From Ancistrus triradiatus (lineage: Eukaryota; Chordata; Actinopteri; Siluriformes; Loricariidae): a DNA stretch of 64,000 bases. Below the pieces are notes generated by a model that saw nothing but the letters and a program-made list of their open reading frames with translations, was not told the DNA's origin and ran no database searches. The stretch's first letter is position 1, and the number at the start of each line of letters is the position of its first letter. The translations under genes and the position numbers were made by a program. Positions 10,993 to 22,559 of the stretch are shown one piece after another. Where the stretch lies: the NCBI GenBank assembly GCA_025084515.1, contig JAJAGP010000758.1:62001-126000 (forward strand), read 5' to 3'.

Positions 10993-12279
10993 AGACAAGT
11001 CCTTTTGGTCCTGAGAAATTTAAGCTGCACAGGAACCAGATTCTATAGAGTAATAACAGAGTGCTTATTTGAGTAACAGTGTCAGATCTGGTACTATCTC
11101 AACATGGACTAGGATTTTTTTGCATCACCCTGAATGTCACATCAATTGGCAAAAGCACATAAAAAAGTGAACTGTAGACACCTGTTGCTAAGATACGGGC
11201 AAATGCACGTTCATTTCTTGAATAACTACAGCTGTTGTACTTCCATGCTGTGTGCAAATGGAAGAGAGACAGGACCATGAATGTGAAAACGAACACGGAA
11301 ACCCTGACATTTATAGCTGATTTTAGTCCTAAATGGAACCCCAGGTGGTAAAACTTAATGTGTAAATACCAGAAAATATTAAAACGTTAAAAACAGGAGG
11401 ATCAGTTCTAGTGCTGACCTATATAACCTCCAATCAATGTCACAATTAATTGAACATTTTACCTCAATTATGATTAATGAAAAAAAATTTTTTTTTATTT
11501 TTTGCCCTCATAGTTCACTGACAAAGCTTGTACTGTAAATATGCTCAACTATTAAAACTGGGATTTTTTTCTAATAAAAGATTGCATATCATTGTGATTT
11601 TAAAATAACTGAAGGAAACATACAGATTAACAATTTATGATTATTTACTGAATATTTCAACCTGTTGAAATCCCTTGTGATTCAGAAGGATATGGCCTTG
11701 GTTATTACTTTCTTCTTGGATCTTTTTCATATTGAGGGGAATGTATTGAAATGTATACAAGAATTTAAAAAAGTTAAAGTTAAAAAAATACAAAATCAAA
11801 ATTGAAAACCAATATGGGCAAGATTACGTGTGTTAATGATTTTGATTGTCGGTTTTGATTAATTGTAAATTAATTGCCCAGCTCTAATCAGTTCCCTATT
11901 TGAGCCTGCTTTCTTATGAACCTCAGGGAGGTGTTCATTTCCACCATCTCCTTTGGCTGATAATTTGAAGTCTAGATTTTTTTTTTGATTGATTTCTGGC
12001 AATGTGTGTTGTTATAAACACACAAAAAAAGTAATAATTCCAGCATGATCCAAAAAATGCTTAATGATCAATTCTAGAGTCAAGACACACCCTAGTGGGG
12101 TAAGTGAATAGTCTGCTCAGAACTGCCCTGCTTGTATCAGCACCACTGACGGTAAACATACCGATTGTACGTTCAAATACCCACAAACTTGAACAGAATC
12201 TCTATTAATGTAAATAATCCATAATGTTACTGAAATCCATGTCAAGTACACAGGCATAACACCTTGCTTAAATTAGTTA
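9927..12279. other. No gene recognised
   Basis: This stretch of 2.35 kb is AT-rich and holds one inverted trinucleotide microsatellite (10907-10991) and several short homopolymer runs (for example near 11485-11500). Small open frames on both strands lack recognisable motifs. I see no gene. Confidence 0.55.
10907..10991. repeat. Inverted (ATA)n / (TTA)n microsatellite
   Basis: A run of about 9 ATA units (10907-10933) is followed after a 17-bp spacer by about 13 TTA units (10951-10991). The two runs are reverse complements, so single-stranded DNA here could fold into a hairpin. Confidence 0.9.
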
Positions 12280-12863
12280 TACAATGCCTCACACAAGTAT
12301 TCACCCTTTTTTCTTTCTGAAATTTTTGAATTGAGACTACACATAGTATTCCATAGCATTGAAGTGGGAAACTTAAAATAGTTTTCAAATCTATTTGCAT
12401 GTATAAAAAAATATATATATTGTTGCATAAGTACTCACATTCATTGCTGTGAAAACATCAACTGTGCTCATAAGTCTACTTATTAATCGAATATTATTAC
12501 TGAATGTGAGAGTCATAAGATCTCAGTATACTATACATTGGTTTGGAAGGTACCCGAATTTGAGAGCATACCTACACAAATGTCATGAATACCAAAAAGC
12601 CATGGAAACAAACTCGGAACAAAATTATAGAAAAGTATCAGGGTGTGGTTTTGAAAAGATATCGCAAACTTTGAACCTTTTACTGAGCACAGATTTCTTT
12701 CTGAGACTTAGTTTTTTAGTGACGCTTTGTGTTGACTTAACTTGTATTAACACTTTAATCGAGCATTGCATTGGACCATCGGCTGCAGCTGAACCAGATC
12801 TTCACTCGGCACCCCACAACACCACCCGAAGCTAAGTACCTTTAATTCATTAATTGTATAAAC

Positions 12864-13500
12864 ATGGCTTTGCTGTGCTTGTTGCCTGTGCCGAGTGTGG
12901 CATGTTTAGCTATTCTTCCTCCGTCCATTAGTGTAAATTTTACTTGTGATAGGTGTTGTAGGCTTGTAGCCAGTCTGACGGAGAAGATTGTAGTTTTAGA
13001 GGCGCGCATCCAGACATTAGAGAAGGCTAGCTCAGCTCCTAGCTTAGCAGATCTGGATGGCAAAGGCGAAGTTAGAGGCCCCGGCAGAGTCCTCGCAGCA
13101 GGGCAATGTGGTGACGGTTCGGCGACGTAGTCGTAAGGCTAGTCCACGAGAGCACGCACTCTTTACCTGTACCTGCTTCACGTGTCCAACAGGTTTGCCC
13201 GTCCTCAGTGAAAACCCACTGAGCAGCATGTTGAAAGAGCTCTGGTCATAGGTGACTCTATTTTACGGGGACACGTGAAACTTGCTACCCCCCCTTTAGG
13301 GACACCCAGCAGCTAGAGTTCTCTGTATCCCGGAGCCAGAGTGCCGGACATTGTAACGAGTCTTAGTGAAACTCGAGAGCCGCAGATTTTCTCTAGGATA
13401 GTTATTCATGTAGGGGCTATATGATATACGCCTTCGTCAGTCAGAAGTTACTAAGGCTAATTTTTTAGAGGTGGTGGTTAGCGTGGCGAAGGCGATGTCC
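12864..13500 (+). pseudogene. L2 ORF1, broken (coiled coil and SGNH-like domain)
   Basis: ORF1 proteins of L2/CR1 elements bind RNA, and many carry an esterase-like domain. The open frame from 12864 has a cysteine pair (CDRCC) and a coiled coil (LTEKIVVLEARIQTLEK, about residues 38-54). After frame changes, VIGDSILRGHVKLA at about 13245-13290 shows the GDS block of the SGNH hydrolase family, and IPGARVPDI follows. At least two frameshifts separate these parts. Confidence 0.75.
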
Positions 13501-13999
13501 GATGCTGTAGTCTGCTCTGGCCCATCCCCAATTGCGGCGAGGTTGTGACCAAGCCTACAGCAGGTTATGGTCACTGAACTGCTGGCTGTCCCAAGTGGTG
13601 CTCTTGAAAACAAACGTGGGCTTTATAGACACAACTGGACAGCCTTTGAGGGTAAGCCTGGCCTTTTGGATGGGACGGTGTCCATCCCACTCGGGAGGGT
13701 GCTGCTCTCAATCTCCTGACAACATTGCCCATAGTCTTATGGCCCCGATTGGTTAGGGGCTGGACTATCCAGAGCAGGGGTCAGGCAGCAGACAGACCGG
13801 CTTAACCAAACTGTCTGCTGGTACCTGCCATGCACCGTCACCCAGAACCCACATTATTGAAAACTGTGTCTGTTACCACCACCCGCATCTGCCCCTAAAC
13901 GTAAACGCTCTCAAAAAGTCTGTTTTAATAACCTCATTAGTATAAAACACAGATAGCTGCAAAAGAAATAACAAACATTAGACTAAAGCTAGGACTACT

Positions 14000-16900
14000 T
14001 AAAACATTAGATCACTTACAAACAACAAAGCAGTGATTGTAAATGAAATGATCACTGATAAACGCTTACACGCTCTCTGTCTCACTGAGACTTGGATTAG
14101 ACCTGATGAATATTTAGCCTTAAATGAAGCCTCACCTCCTGGATACAGTCATGCTAGTCGCCCTCGTCCTAATGGTCGGGGGGGGAGGCATAGCCACAAT
14201 TTTTGACAAAGACTTAGGTGTTACAGCTAAATACCATTACAAGGCTAATTCTTTTGAAATACTGATTCTTAATGTGACTGATCCATCGTTATGGAAGTCA
14301 AAACCACACTCTTTTCAGCTTATCACTATTTACCGTCTCCTCCTGCTCCCTATTCAGAATTTCTTCAGGAATTTGCTAACTTTCTTTCCTTGCCTTACTA
14401 CTGTCAAACAGATAAGGCTTTAATTGTAGGTGATTTCAATATTCACTTTGACAATGAGCAGGATCCACTTAAAATTGCTTTCGAGTCCAATCTTAGAATC
14501 CATGGGTATCACTCAGAATGTGATGGGACCAACCCACCGCTGTAATCATACTTTAGATCTAATATTAACATTGGTATCAATATAGATAACCTTGATGTTT
14601 TCCCGCCAAAGTGATTCGATTTCAGATCACTATCTTTTAAGTATTTGAGCTATCTCTAATAAATAAAAAATCCTTCTGCCTCGTATCACACCAAGCGCAC
14701 TATCACATCTGCTACTCCAGCTGCGTTTATATTAAAAAACCTACCAGACTTAAAATTTAATACACCTACGGAGATAAATCATCTTGAGTGTGTAAATGAG
14801 CAATTAGAATGTGTGCTTCGCTCAACCCTGGACACGACTGCCCCTGCTAGGCTCAAAACGTTTTAGGGAAAAAAGGCTAGCACCATGGTATAATGACCAC
14901 CACCCGTACCTTAAAGCAAAGAACACGGCATTTAGAGCGCAAGTGGAGACATAGTAAATAGTAAGGAGGTGTTAGATTGCTTGGAGGGACAGCATGGCAG
15001 AGTATAAGCATGCCCTCACTAAAGCTAAAGCTGCATACTTCTCTTCAATCATAGAGAAAAAATAAGAATAATCCCAGATTTCTCTTTAATACAGTCTCCA
15101 AATTAACAAAAAACCCCACAGAAAGTGACTCTCCCATTCTGTGTAATTTTAACAGTTAATGATTTCATGACTTTCTTTAATGATAAGATAGAAAACCATT
15201 AGGCACAGAACTCAATGCTCATCACATCACCAAACTGTTCAGCAACCTTCCAGATTGCAGCACTAGTGAAGACATCTGTTCAATTAGCCGTAAATCAAGA
15301 TTAGAATCTTTTTTTTTTTTTTTTTTTTTTTTACCCCGATTACTAATACTGAACTATCCGCACTGATCAGCTCGTCTAAGTCATCAAACATGTTTGTTAG
15401 ATCCAATTCCTACACGTCTACTCAAAACAAGTATTACCTAGTGTTATAGAGCCAGTGTTAGTTATTTTAAATTCATCCCTTACCTTAGGTTATGTGCCCG
15501 AATCCTTTAAGTCTGCCGTTATCAAAACCACTGATTAAAAAAGCCAATCTGACCCTTGTGTGATATCTAATTATAGACCAATTTCAAATCTACCGTTTCT
15601 GTCCAAAATCTTAGAAAAAGCCGTCTATCAACAGCTCTGTAGTCACCTCCAAAGGAATGAAATTTATGAAACATTTCAGTCTGGCTTCAGGCCCCATCAT
15701 AGTACTGAAACAGCATTAATTAGGGTACTAAATGACTTGTAATGTCCTCAGATAAGGGATGGTTGTTTCTTTTCTTGTTCTGTTAGATTTAAGTGCAGCA
15801 GATTGACACTATAAGATCATGATGTTTTACTAAAACAGACTAGAAAATACTGTAGGTATTAAGGGATCAGCACTTTCTTGGTTTAAATCCTTACTTAAAC
15901 TGACCGGTACCAGTTTGTTCATATAAATAAATCTAAGATCTAAGCTCTCAAAAGTGAAGTATTGGCGTGCCTCAGGGGTCAGTGCTTGGCCCGCTTTTAT
16001 TCTCTCTGTACATGCTGCCCACTAGGCTCAGTTATTCGTAAGCATGGCATTTTTTCCATTTCCACTGCTATGCAGATGATACACAGCTGTACATATCAGC
16101 CAAAAATACTAATGACAGCCTTACAATCAACAAAAATCGAGGGACTGTGTAAAGGAAATAAAAGATTGGATGTTATTAATTTTTCTTTCTTAACTCAGAT
16201 AAAACTGAGGTGCTATTAGTGGGACCCAAGGCTGTGAGGAGACAGGTTAGCTACATCTATCCTAAATCTAGATGGCTGTCCAGTATTGCCCAGTCCGTCT
16301 GTAAAAAAATTAGGGGTCACACTTGATTCAGATCTCCTTTGATGCGCACATTAGCAGCACTCACTCGAATTGCTTTCTTTCAATACGTAATATCGCTAAA
16401 ACTTAGAAATATCCTCTCTTTTAATGATGCAGAAAAACTTGTTCATGCGTTTATATAACCTCAAGGTTGGATTACTGTAACGCCTTACTTACTGGATGCT
16501 CTAGTAAATCTATAAATATAAACTTCAGTTAGTTCAGAATGCAGCTGCCCGAGTGCTAACTCGAACTAGAAAATTTGATCATATCACTCCTGTTCTATCA
16601 TCACTGCACTGGTTACCAGTCAAAATTCCGCATTGATTACAAAATACTTCTTATAACTTATAAAGCTCTACATGGCCTGGCCCCACATTATCCTGAGTGA
16701 ACTCTTAGAGTTTTACAATCCAACTCGTCTACTTCGTTCGCAGGGTGCAGGACTTCTTTTAGTTCCTAGAATTAAAAAAGTCACAGCAGGGGGAAAGGCT
16801 TTCTCATACATGGCCCCCCAAACTATGGAATAAACTTCCCACTTTCGTTCGAGAATCAGACACCCTCCAAAGTTTTAAGTCTAGGCTAAAGACATACTTA
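14000..16900 (+). pseudogene. L2 ORF2, endonuclease and reverse transcriptase, broken
   Basis: ORF2 nicks the target and reverse-transcribes the element RNA there. Endonuclease motifs in several frames are CLTETW near 14080, GRGGGIATIF near 14180 and IVGDFNIHFD near 14430. The reverse transcriptase shows SNYRPISNLPFLSKILEK (15563 on), FQSGFRPHHSTETALI, a GVPQGSVLGPLLFSLY block near 15963, and CYADDTQLYIS near 16063, so the catalytic YADD box is present. The C-terminal domain continues to about 16900. Numerous frameshifts and stops break the frame. Some may be sequencing errors (see findings). Confidence 0.9.
15309..15332. repeat. Poly(T) tract inside the L2
   Basis: A run of 24 T replaces what is a short T run at the matching position of the older copy D (near 16 kb-equivalent sequence at about 56030). 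It is a homopolymer expansion within ORF2. Confidence 0.85.
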
Positions 16901-17439
16901 TTTTACGCAGGCTTTTGACTAGATTTAGACAGGGTTGCATGGTTTTGGGTTGCTGAGGCCGGAGTCTGAAGTCATGTCTGGCCTGCCTGCCTTGTCCGCT
17001 TGCCGGGGAGTGTCGGGTGGGCGGTTGGCTGAACTAGGCTTGGGTCCTTGTGATCTTGACTCATGCAACCTTGCCTTAGAATAAGGGCAGAGCTGGGGGG
17101 GTTCATAGTCATAAAAGAGTCTTATGGTGATTCAGGAGACGTTGGGTTGCTGTCTTCTGCCGGCTCGCGGGGTTGCCAATGTCTCATGTGATCCCTCTTG
17201 GCTGTGTTTTCCTTCCAGTTCTCCTCTTTCTAGCTTTCTAGCTATGCTGCTATAGCTAATGCTGCCGGGGTCTCATGCTACACTGGCATCAGTGATTGAC
17301 ATGGCATCAGTGATGTTAATAGACACTGTGCTCTTAATCAAAAACTAATTACATTTTCTGTTTTTCTCTCCGAGCTGTGTTCCGGCAGTTCCGGCCCCAC
17401 ACAATGATGTACATCTGATGGAGCTCCACTGTGCATAAT

Positions 17440-17893
17440 TCACATTTTATTCGACCATGACTCCATGACTTTAGTTTCGCTCTTAGATTTATCATCATAC
17501 CCGGGCCACTTAATGTCGATGTGCATACTTCACTTCACATTCTATTCGAACTTTGACTCCATGACTTTAGTTCGCTCTTAGATTTATCATCATACCCCGG
17601 CCACTTAATGTCGATGTGCATACTTCACATTCTATTCGACACTTTGACTCCATGACTTCTTTAGTTCGCTCTAGATTTATCATCTACGCCGCCCAAGGAG
17701 GTTGGGTCCCTTTTTGAGTCTTGGTCCTCCCAAGGTTTCTTCCTAGAACTAGGGAGTTTTTCCTTGCCACTGTCGCCCTAGGCTCGCTCAATTTGGGATT
17801 GGACGTAGTTATTAGGAGATAATCTAAACTTGTAAAGTTGCTTTGAGACAATGCTCCATTGTAAAAAGCGCTATATAAATAAAATAAATCTGA
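17440..17893 (+). repeat. L2 3' UTR tandem units and 3' tail
   Basis: A unit of about 91-96 bp, recognisable by gactccatgact, starts near 17459, 17555 and 17646. Copies B and C carry two such units. The terminal part (cgccctaggctcgctc ... gcgctatataaataaa) is the conserved L2 3' end that the reverse transcriptase recognises. Confidence 0.8.
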
Positions 17894-17901
17894 CACAGAT
17901 T

Positions 17902-18610
17902 AATCCCTTATTAAGGAACGTAATGAATATGGCACTACCATGACTCAGACAATGCCATCCATCAAAATTCAGTGACTGATTAAGGAAGACAATAACTGTT
18001 GAAGCAAGCAAGAGGTTGGAGGTTATTCTATTGGAGTTGAAGATGGGAAAAGCTGTACACAAGACAACTATTTTCTGGACAGTTCACCAAGTTAGGCTTG
18101 AAAAAGTCACATGAAATCATGTTTGGAGTATGGGTATGATGTGAAGTCAGCAAACTTCAGGAAAAAAGTCCTCTGGACTGACAAAACCAAAACTAAACTT
18201 TTTAGCCTTGTTGCAATGAATGGCACAAACAAAACATGCATGCTCAACAACATGCATGCTCAACTGGACTGTGGTAGCCTAGTGGTTAAGGTACTGGACT
18301 TCCCACCTCTGCCAAGCTGCCACTGTTGGGTCCTTGAGCAAGACCCTTAACCTACAATGACTTGGATTATAAGATTGTATAAATTGGAAGTCGCTCTGGA
18401 TAAGAGTGTCTGCTAAATGCTGTAAATGTAAAATGTAAAATGTAAATGTAAAACAACAAAGCATGGGGTGGTAACAAACTGGTCTAGTCTCCAGTAGACT
18501 GCAGACTAGATCAGAGGTTCACATGCCAACAAGACAACAACCCTAAGCATACTACTAAATCTACATAGCAGTGGTTGAATAGCAAGGAACATATGTTTGC
18601 TTTTTGCTCA
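17902..18610 (+). pseudogene. Tc1 transposase, family F, broken
   Basis: This is the 3' part of the transposase after the L2 insertion. Traces of the DNA-binding region (17902-18000) are followed by KVLWTDKTKTKLF near 18165-18205, which holds the first catalytic Asp, and by CQQDNNPKHTTKST near 18530-18565, which holds the second. A SINE sits between the two. Stops are frequent and the third acidic motif is not seen. Confidence 0.7.
18266..18455 (+). mobile_element. tRNA-derived SINE, copy S1
   Basis: The head gtggtagcctagtggttaag is the tRNA-like box A region. The body gtcgctctggataagagtgt and the repeated tail of aaatgta units follow. The box B region is deleted: the sequence jumps from ctggac to ttcccacctctgcc. 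Related copies lie at 24019, 32494 (minus), 37046 and 62863. The copy sits inside the Tc1-F transposase. A 16-bp tandem duplication (aacatgcatgctcaac) lies just before it. Confidence 0.85.
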
Positions 18611-18782
18611 ATGAACATTTGTGTTTCAATTAAAATAGTTACTTTTCTCATTCAAATAGCTAAGAAATACACTGTATCTGTCAGTGATAAACAACCCAGG
18701 TAAGTGAATTTTAATTTCAGGCTGTAATACCACTAAATTTAGAAATGTGAAAGACAGATGAATTCTTATGCGAGGCACTATA

Positions 18783-19787
18783 CATAACATAAAAGTGAAA
18801 ACATTTTCCACTTACTGATGCATGAGCATCACACATTTGCAATCTTACCGTTAAACATAATGTACCAACCTACTGTACAGAAGATTTGGTGGAAAAATGA
18901 TTCAAATTTGAGGTTATTTATCAAGTGTATCTTAACTTCACATTGTTTATTCAGAGTGATTCATGGATCATCAACTCATAAATGTTGTTGCATAACAGAC
19001 TATAATCATTATAAGAAGAATCTGTTGTTTACCAAGAAAAAAATTTCTTGACTCCATTCTGAACTCATTTTAGGTTATCTTTTTGCCTCTTTACCGTGCT
19101 TATTAATGTTTTACATTTTGTCTGTTTAAACCAAGTCTGATAGTTCTGTTATTCTAGAACACTGTGTTCAGACAAGAAGCTCAAATCAGATTTGAGCTGA
19201 AACCGGATTTGAGCTGATCAGATCTTATGCTGTTTGGATGGCTTAAAACTACACTCACTTTTACCAGTAGAATTCAAGCCACATTTGTTTGTGGTTTCAA
19301 ATCTGATTAGAGTCAGATTCCAGACATACGGCTCAGTCTGACCAGTCAGATAGAATTTGAAGTTGCTTTTATATCACACAGCGCTGCTGTCAAAGACATG
19401 AGAGACCTGAGAAAGCTACAACAACAACAATATGGATGTACATCAACACGATAACAAAGGGTAGGACAGTACTTTATTCAAGAGCAATGATGATTTGGCA
19501 TGTCTAATCACTGTCTACAGTTTATATTTTACAAAGAAATATGTTTTGGCCTGCACTTTGAACTTAGTCTTATTAGGCACCAAAGTCACTAAGCAACAAC
19601 TCTAACACTATGGCAACAGAACAGAGTATTTGACAGTCCTTGTATACAAAGAAAATGTCATTTTAAAAGCAAGAGACATATTGCTTTTTCCATTAGCTTA
19701 TAAACTGATCTCAGTGTAATAGTTTTTACTGCTTCAGGTAGGCAACAACGTACCAAAACTAAGGTAGTGCAGAATTTTGTTACATCA
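18783..19787. other. No gene recognised
   Basis: About 1 kb of AT-rich sequence without a recognisable gene. It holds a 21-bp palindrome at 19178-19198. Confidence 0.5.
19178..19198. repeat. 21-bp palindrome
   Basis: AGCTCAAATC and GATTTGAGCT are perfect 10-bp arms around a single A. The right arm recurs at about 19208. This may be chance or a remnant of an inverted terminal repeat. Confidence 0.6.
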
Positions 19788-19907
19788 TGTGAAAATAAAA
19801 GTCACATTAGTATGTTTTAACTAAAAAACAAAAAGAAACCAATAACCATTTAAAATGTAGTATGACAGTACACAATGCCATGGACACTATCGGATGTCCC
19901 AGAAGAG
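19788..19907 (+). repeat. Direct repeat pair, left copy
   Basis: This 120-bp segment matches 20737-20855 in the same orientation (shared blocks include aagtcacattagtatgtttt and ccatttaaaatgtag). The two are separated by about 830 bp and differ at perhaps one base in ten. They could be remnants of LTRs or of a segmental duplication. No coding sequence lies between them. Confidence 0.75.
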
Positions 19908-20463
19908 TACTACCGCTTCCGGAGCGATTCTAAACCCTATATACACAGCCAGTACCCTACATGTGTGGTTTCTGTTAATAGCATTTGGCTTAGATGTTAA
20001 ATTATCTGTACACTGTTTACAGACTTGAAAGTTAGTACCTGCCCTCTCCAAAGCCTGCGTTTGTGAAATAGAAAATCCAATATTAATGCAGTTAACGCAG
20101 CTAACAGCAGTTAATGCAGGAGCCAGACATTGCCAATTAATTGTGAATGATCTGTTAGCAAATCTGTGAAACGGTCAAGTTTTGAAACCTCACTAAACCT
20201 GGCAACTTAGGTATAGTAGTTCCTGATTGGTGTTTCCATTCACTCCACAGGTTAAGAAGTCAACAGCACTGATTTTCCTTCAGATTTTCCTTCCTGTACT
20301 TATTCATCTTCCAGACAGCCATGAAAATGAAACCATTGCAAATAGCAGCCAGATTAGACATTCACAAACATGATAAATGACTCTCAGACAGTCCGTGTGT
20401 GCAGAATATTAACAGCATCATATATGCTACAAGAACCTCTAAATAAAAGCATACTGTTCCAAC

Positions 20464-20493
20464 AAAAAAAAAAAAAAAAAAAAGAAAAAAAAA
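20464..20493. repeat. Poly(A) tract
   Basis: A run of about 20 A followed by G and 9 A. It lies between the two direct repeats and could be the tail of a retrocopy, but no source is recognisable upstream. Confidence 0.8.
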
Positions 20494-20736
20494 GTCATTC
20501 TACACCAGTCAGCATCAATGTCAAGCAGATTTTACTAATAAGGAATAACCTAAATCTCAGAGAATTATTGTATATACTTGTACATAAAGAGCTCGGCTCA
20601 CCTATTTTGTGATCTACAGACTATTGTTATACCTAGTGATCAGCTGATGTGGCTGATGTAGCCCTGTTCTTTTTTCAGAAGCAACTACTATCATCCATTG
20701 TGTGCTAATGCAGCTATACAACATTGTTTTACATTC

Positions 20737-20855
20737 TGTGAAATTAAAAGTCACATTAGTATGTTTTGACTAGAAAACAAAAACCATTAACCATTTAAAA
20801 TGTAGAATGACAGTACATAATGCCAAGGACACTATCAGATGTCCCAGATTAGTCT
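20737..20855 (+). repeat. Direct repeat pair, right copy
   Basis: Partner of 19788-19907 in the same orientation. Confidence 0.75.
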
Positions 20856-22037
20856 GTAAGTGAACAATAGCTGTGGGGGAACACAGGGCACTCAAAATAT
20901 ATGAGAACAATCTGAAGGCTGATGTCATCAGTGTGTGCCATCCATTCCACCCACTCTGCACCTGATGAAGAAATGAAATGTGCAGCTGATGAAGAAATGA
21001 AAGGTGCACCTGTTCTGTCAAATAGTCCAAAGTCCTGAATATCCTGTCCTGTCCAAGAACTTTCCAAGAAAGTAATGCCTAAGTGAAAGTATAATCCAGC
21101 TCAAGAGCCGTCCATTTTAAGTCCAGTCTAAATGTCTGGTAGACCCGATTCAGTCAAGTGCCCAGAAAATCTATTACTGCCCAAGTAACATTAGTATCTA
21201 GTCCAGTTCAAGTGTCCAGAAAATTATATTCTTCACTGTTTTGGAAATAATGTTCTACTGAAAGTGATCACCGTGCCTGCCACCATATAAGCTGGCATTG
21301 CACTGACTGCCAGCAGCAAAGACCCTCCTCCACCAAGTGACTGCACATAGGACAATACTCCACTGATCACCTGTTCATCACATTTGTATCATTTACCTGC
21401 TGGAGGAAAGTTATCTAGTGCCATCTATTGGCTTCATCAATCCTCCCAGGTGTGGGTTTTCTGGGGTATATTTAAATATAATGATTTAAATAAAAAAAAA
21501 TAATAAATAATCAACCATACTGCCCCCTACTCAAAGTTGCCCATTTAATGTTTATTTTTTAAGACGAAGTTTTTGATTTCTTCAAATATTTACATATTTA
21601 TTACCCTTTACAAAGTAATACGCAAATACAACAGAAGTCAACACAGGTTTATCAATATTATCTGGTCTACCCACATAATTAAATCATTAATCGAAATGAA
21701 TTTGCAATTTAATTCAATAAAACATCCAGGTTTGATTACTCTTAAATCTAAACATCACTGTAACAAAACATTTCCAGCAACAAGCAGCAGAGTTACCAAA
21801 GTCTAAAGAAATTCCAGAAGAGATGAAAAAGAAAGTTACTGAAAAATATTAGTCTGAAAAGGTTATAAAGCCATTTCTATGACTCCAGTAAGTAGAGAAA
21901 TGCTGGAACAGTTGCCAGGCTACCACAATTACACCAATATCTCATAAATGTCTCATCCACCAAGTCACAAAAGAAACTAGGCAAACATATAAGGAACTGA
22001 GATTTAGTAAAAAATTTAAAACCATTAAAACCATTTA
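20856..22037. other. No gene recognised; small tandem duplication
   Basis: I see no gene. A 24-bp unit (gatgaagaaatgaaatgtgc and variant) is tandemly duplicated at about 20962-21009. Near 21122-21230 a motif resembling gtccag-t-aagtgtc recurs irregularly. An open frame of 86 codons on the minus strand (21030-20770) covers the duplication but has no recognisable domain. Confidence 0.45.
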
Positions 22038-22131
22038 CCTAACATGCATGTCTTTGGACTGTGAGAGGAAACTGGAATACCCGGAGTAAACCCACGTGAA
22101 CATGTGGAGGGCATGCAGACTCCACACAGGT
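22038..22131 (-). mobile_element. DANA/mermaid-like SINE fragment
   Basis: The plus strand reads catgtctttggactgtgaga, the complement of the internal part of the SINE whose fuller copies are at 40501-40777 and 55424-55750. Both ends are missing. Confidence 0.7.
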
Positions 22132-22559
22132 GAGTTCAACAAATATCGTTTAACCTATGCACATCCATTTAGAAAAAAAGATCAAATTAAGCAAATAAAT
22201 ACAGTCTACCTTAAGGAAATTATCATGGTTATCTGTGTTACTTGTAAAGAGTTCACGGATATCTGTATGTTTCTACTGGTATCAGCTGGACAAGCTGTAA
22301 AATACGCATCCATTGCCCTTAAAGGATGAGACCTTATGATGTCTTAGACATTGAATATACTTTTTCCCAGCTCTGTCTGACTTCCCCTCTGATTTTGCTT
22401 ATCTGCTGGCATGAAGGCTTTCATATCTACCATCAGCAGATGCTGACCTTCCATACTCGCAGACACAACTGAGCTTCTAGACCTTCTATGAGTTATTTTG
22501 ATCATCATGTGGTGTACGTTTTGTATACATTTTTGTCTGTATTTTGACCTATGCAATGG
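22132..22559. other. No gene recognised
   Basis: About 430 bp next to the minus-strand LINE. It could include that LINE's 3' UTR, but I cannot show it. Confidence 0.4.

Larger units (their letters stand above)
12696..17893 (+). mobile_element. L2-clade LINE, near full length (copy A)
   Basis: The element is 5.2 kb, with ORF1, an endonuclease and reverse transcriptase ORF2, and an L2-type 3' end (gcgctatataaataaa). The 8-bp repeat cacagatt lies on both sides (12688-12695 and 17894-17901), which marks target-primed insertion and makes the 5' end at 12696 credible. Many one-base gaps break both frames. Copies B (48349-49991) and C (52797-53783) are 5'-truncated relatives; copy D (55960-57700) is older. 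Confidence 0.92.
12280..18782 (+). mobile_element. Tc1-like transposon, family F, split by L2 and a SINE
   Basis: The left end reads tacaatgcctcacacaag at 12280 and the right end is its inverted form, cttatgcgaggcactata, ending at 18782. Left and right parts of a transposase lie on each side of an L2 LINE (12696-17893). Removing the LINE and the SINE at about 18266-18455 leaves about 1.1 kb, so the Tc1 is itself eroded. Family F differs in its ends from families A, B, C and D. Confidence 0.8.
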
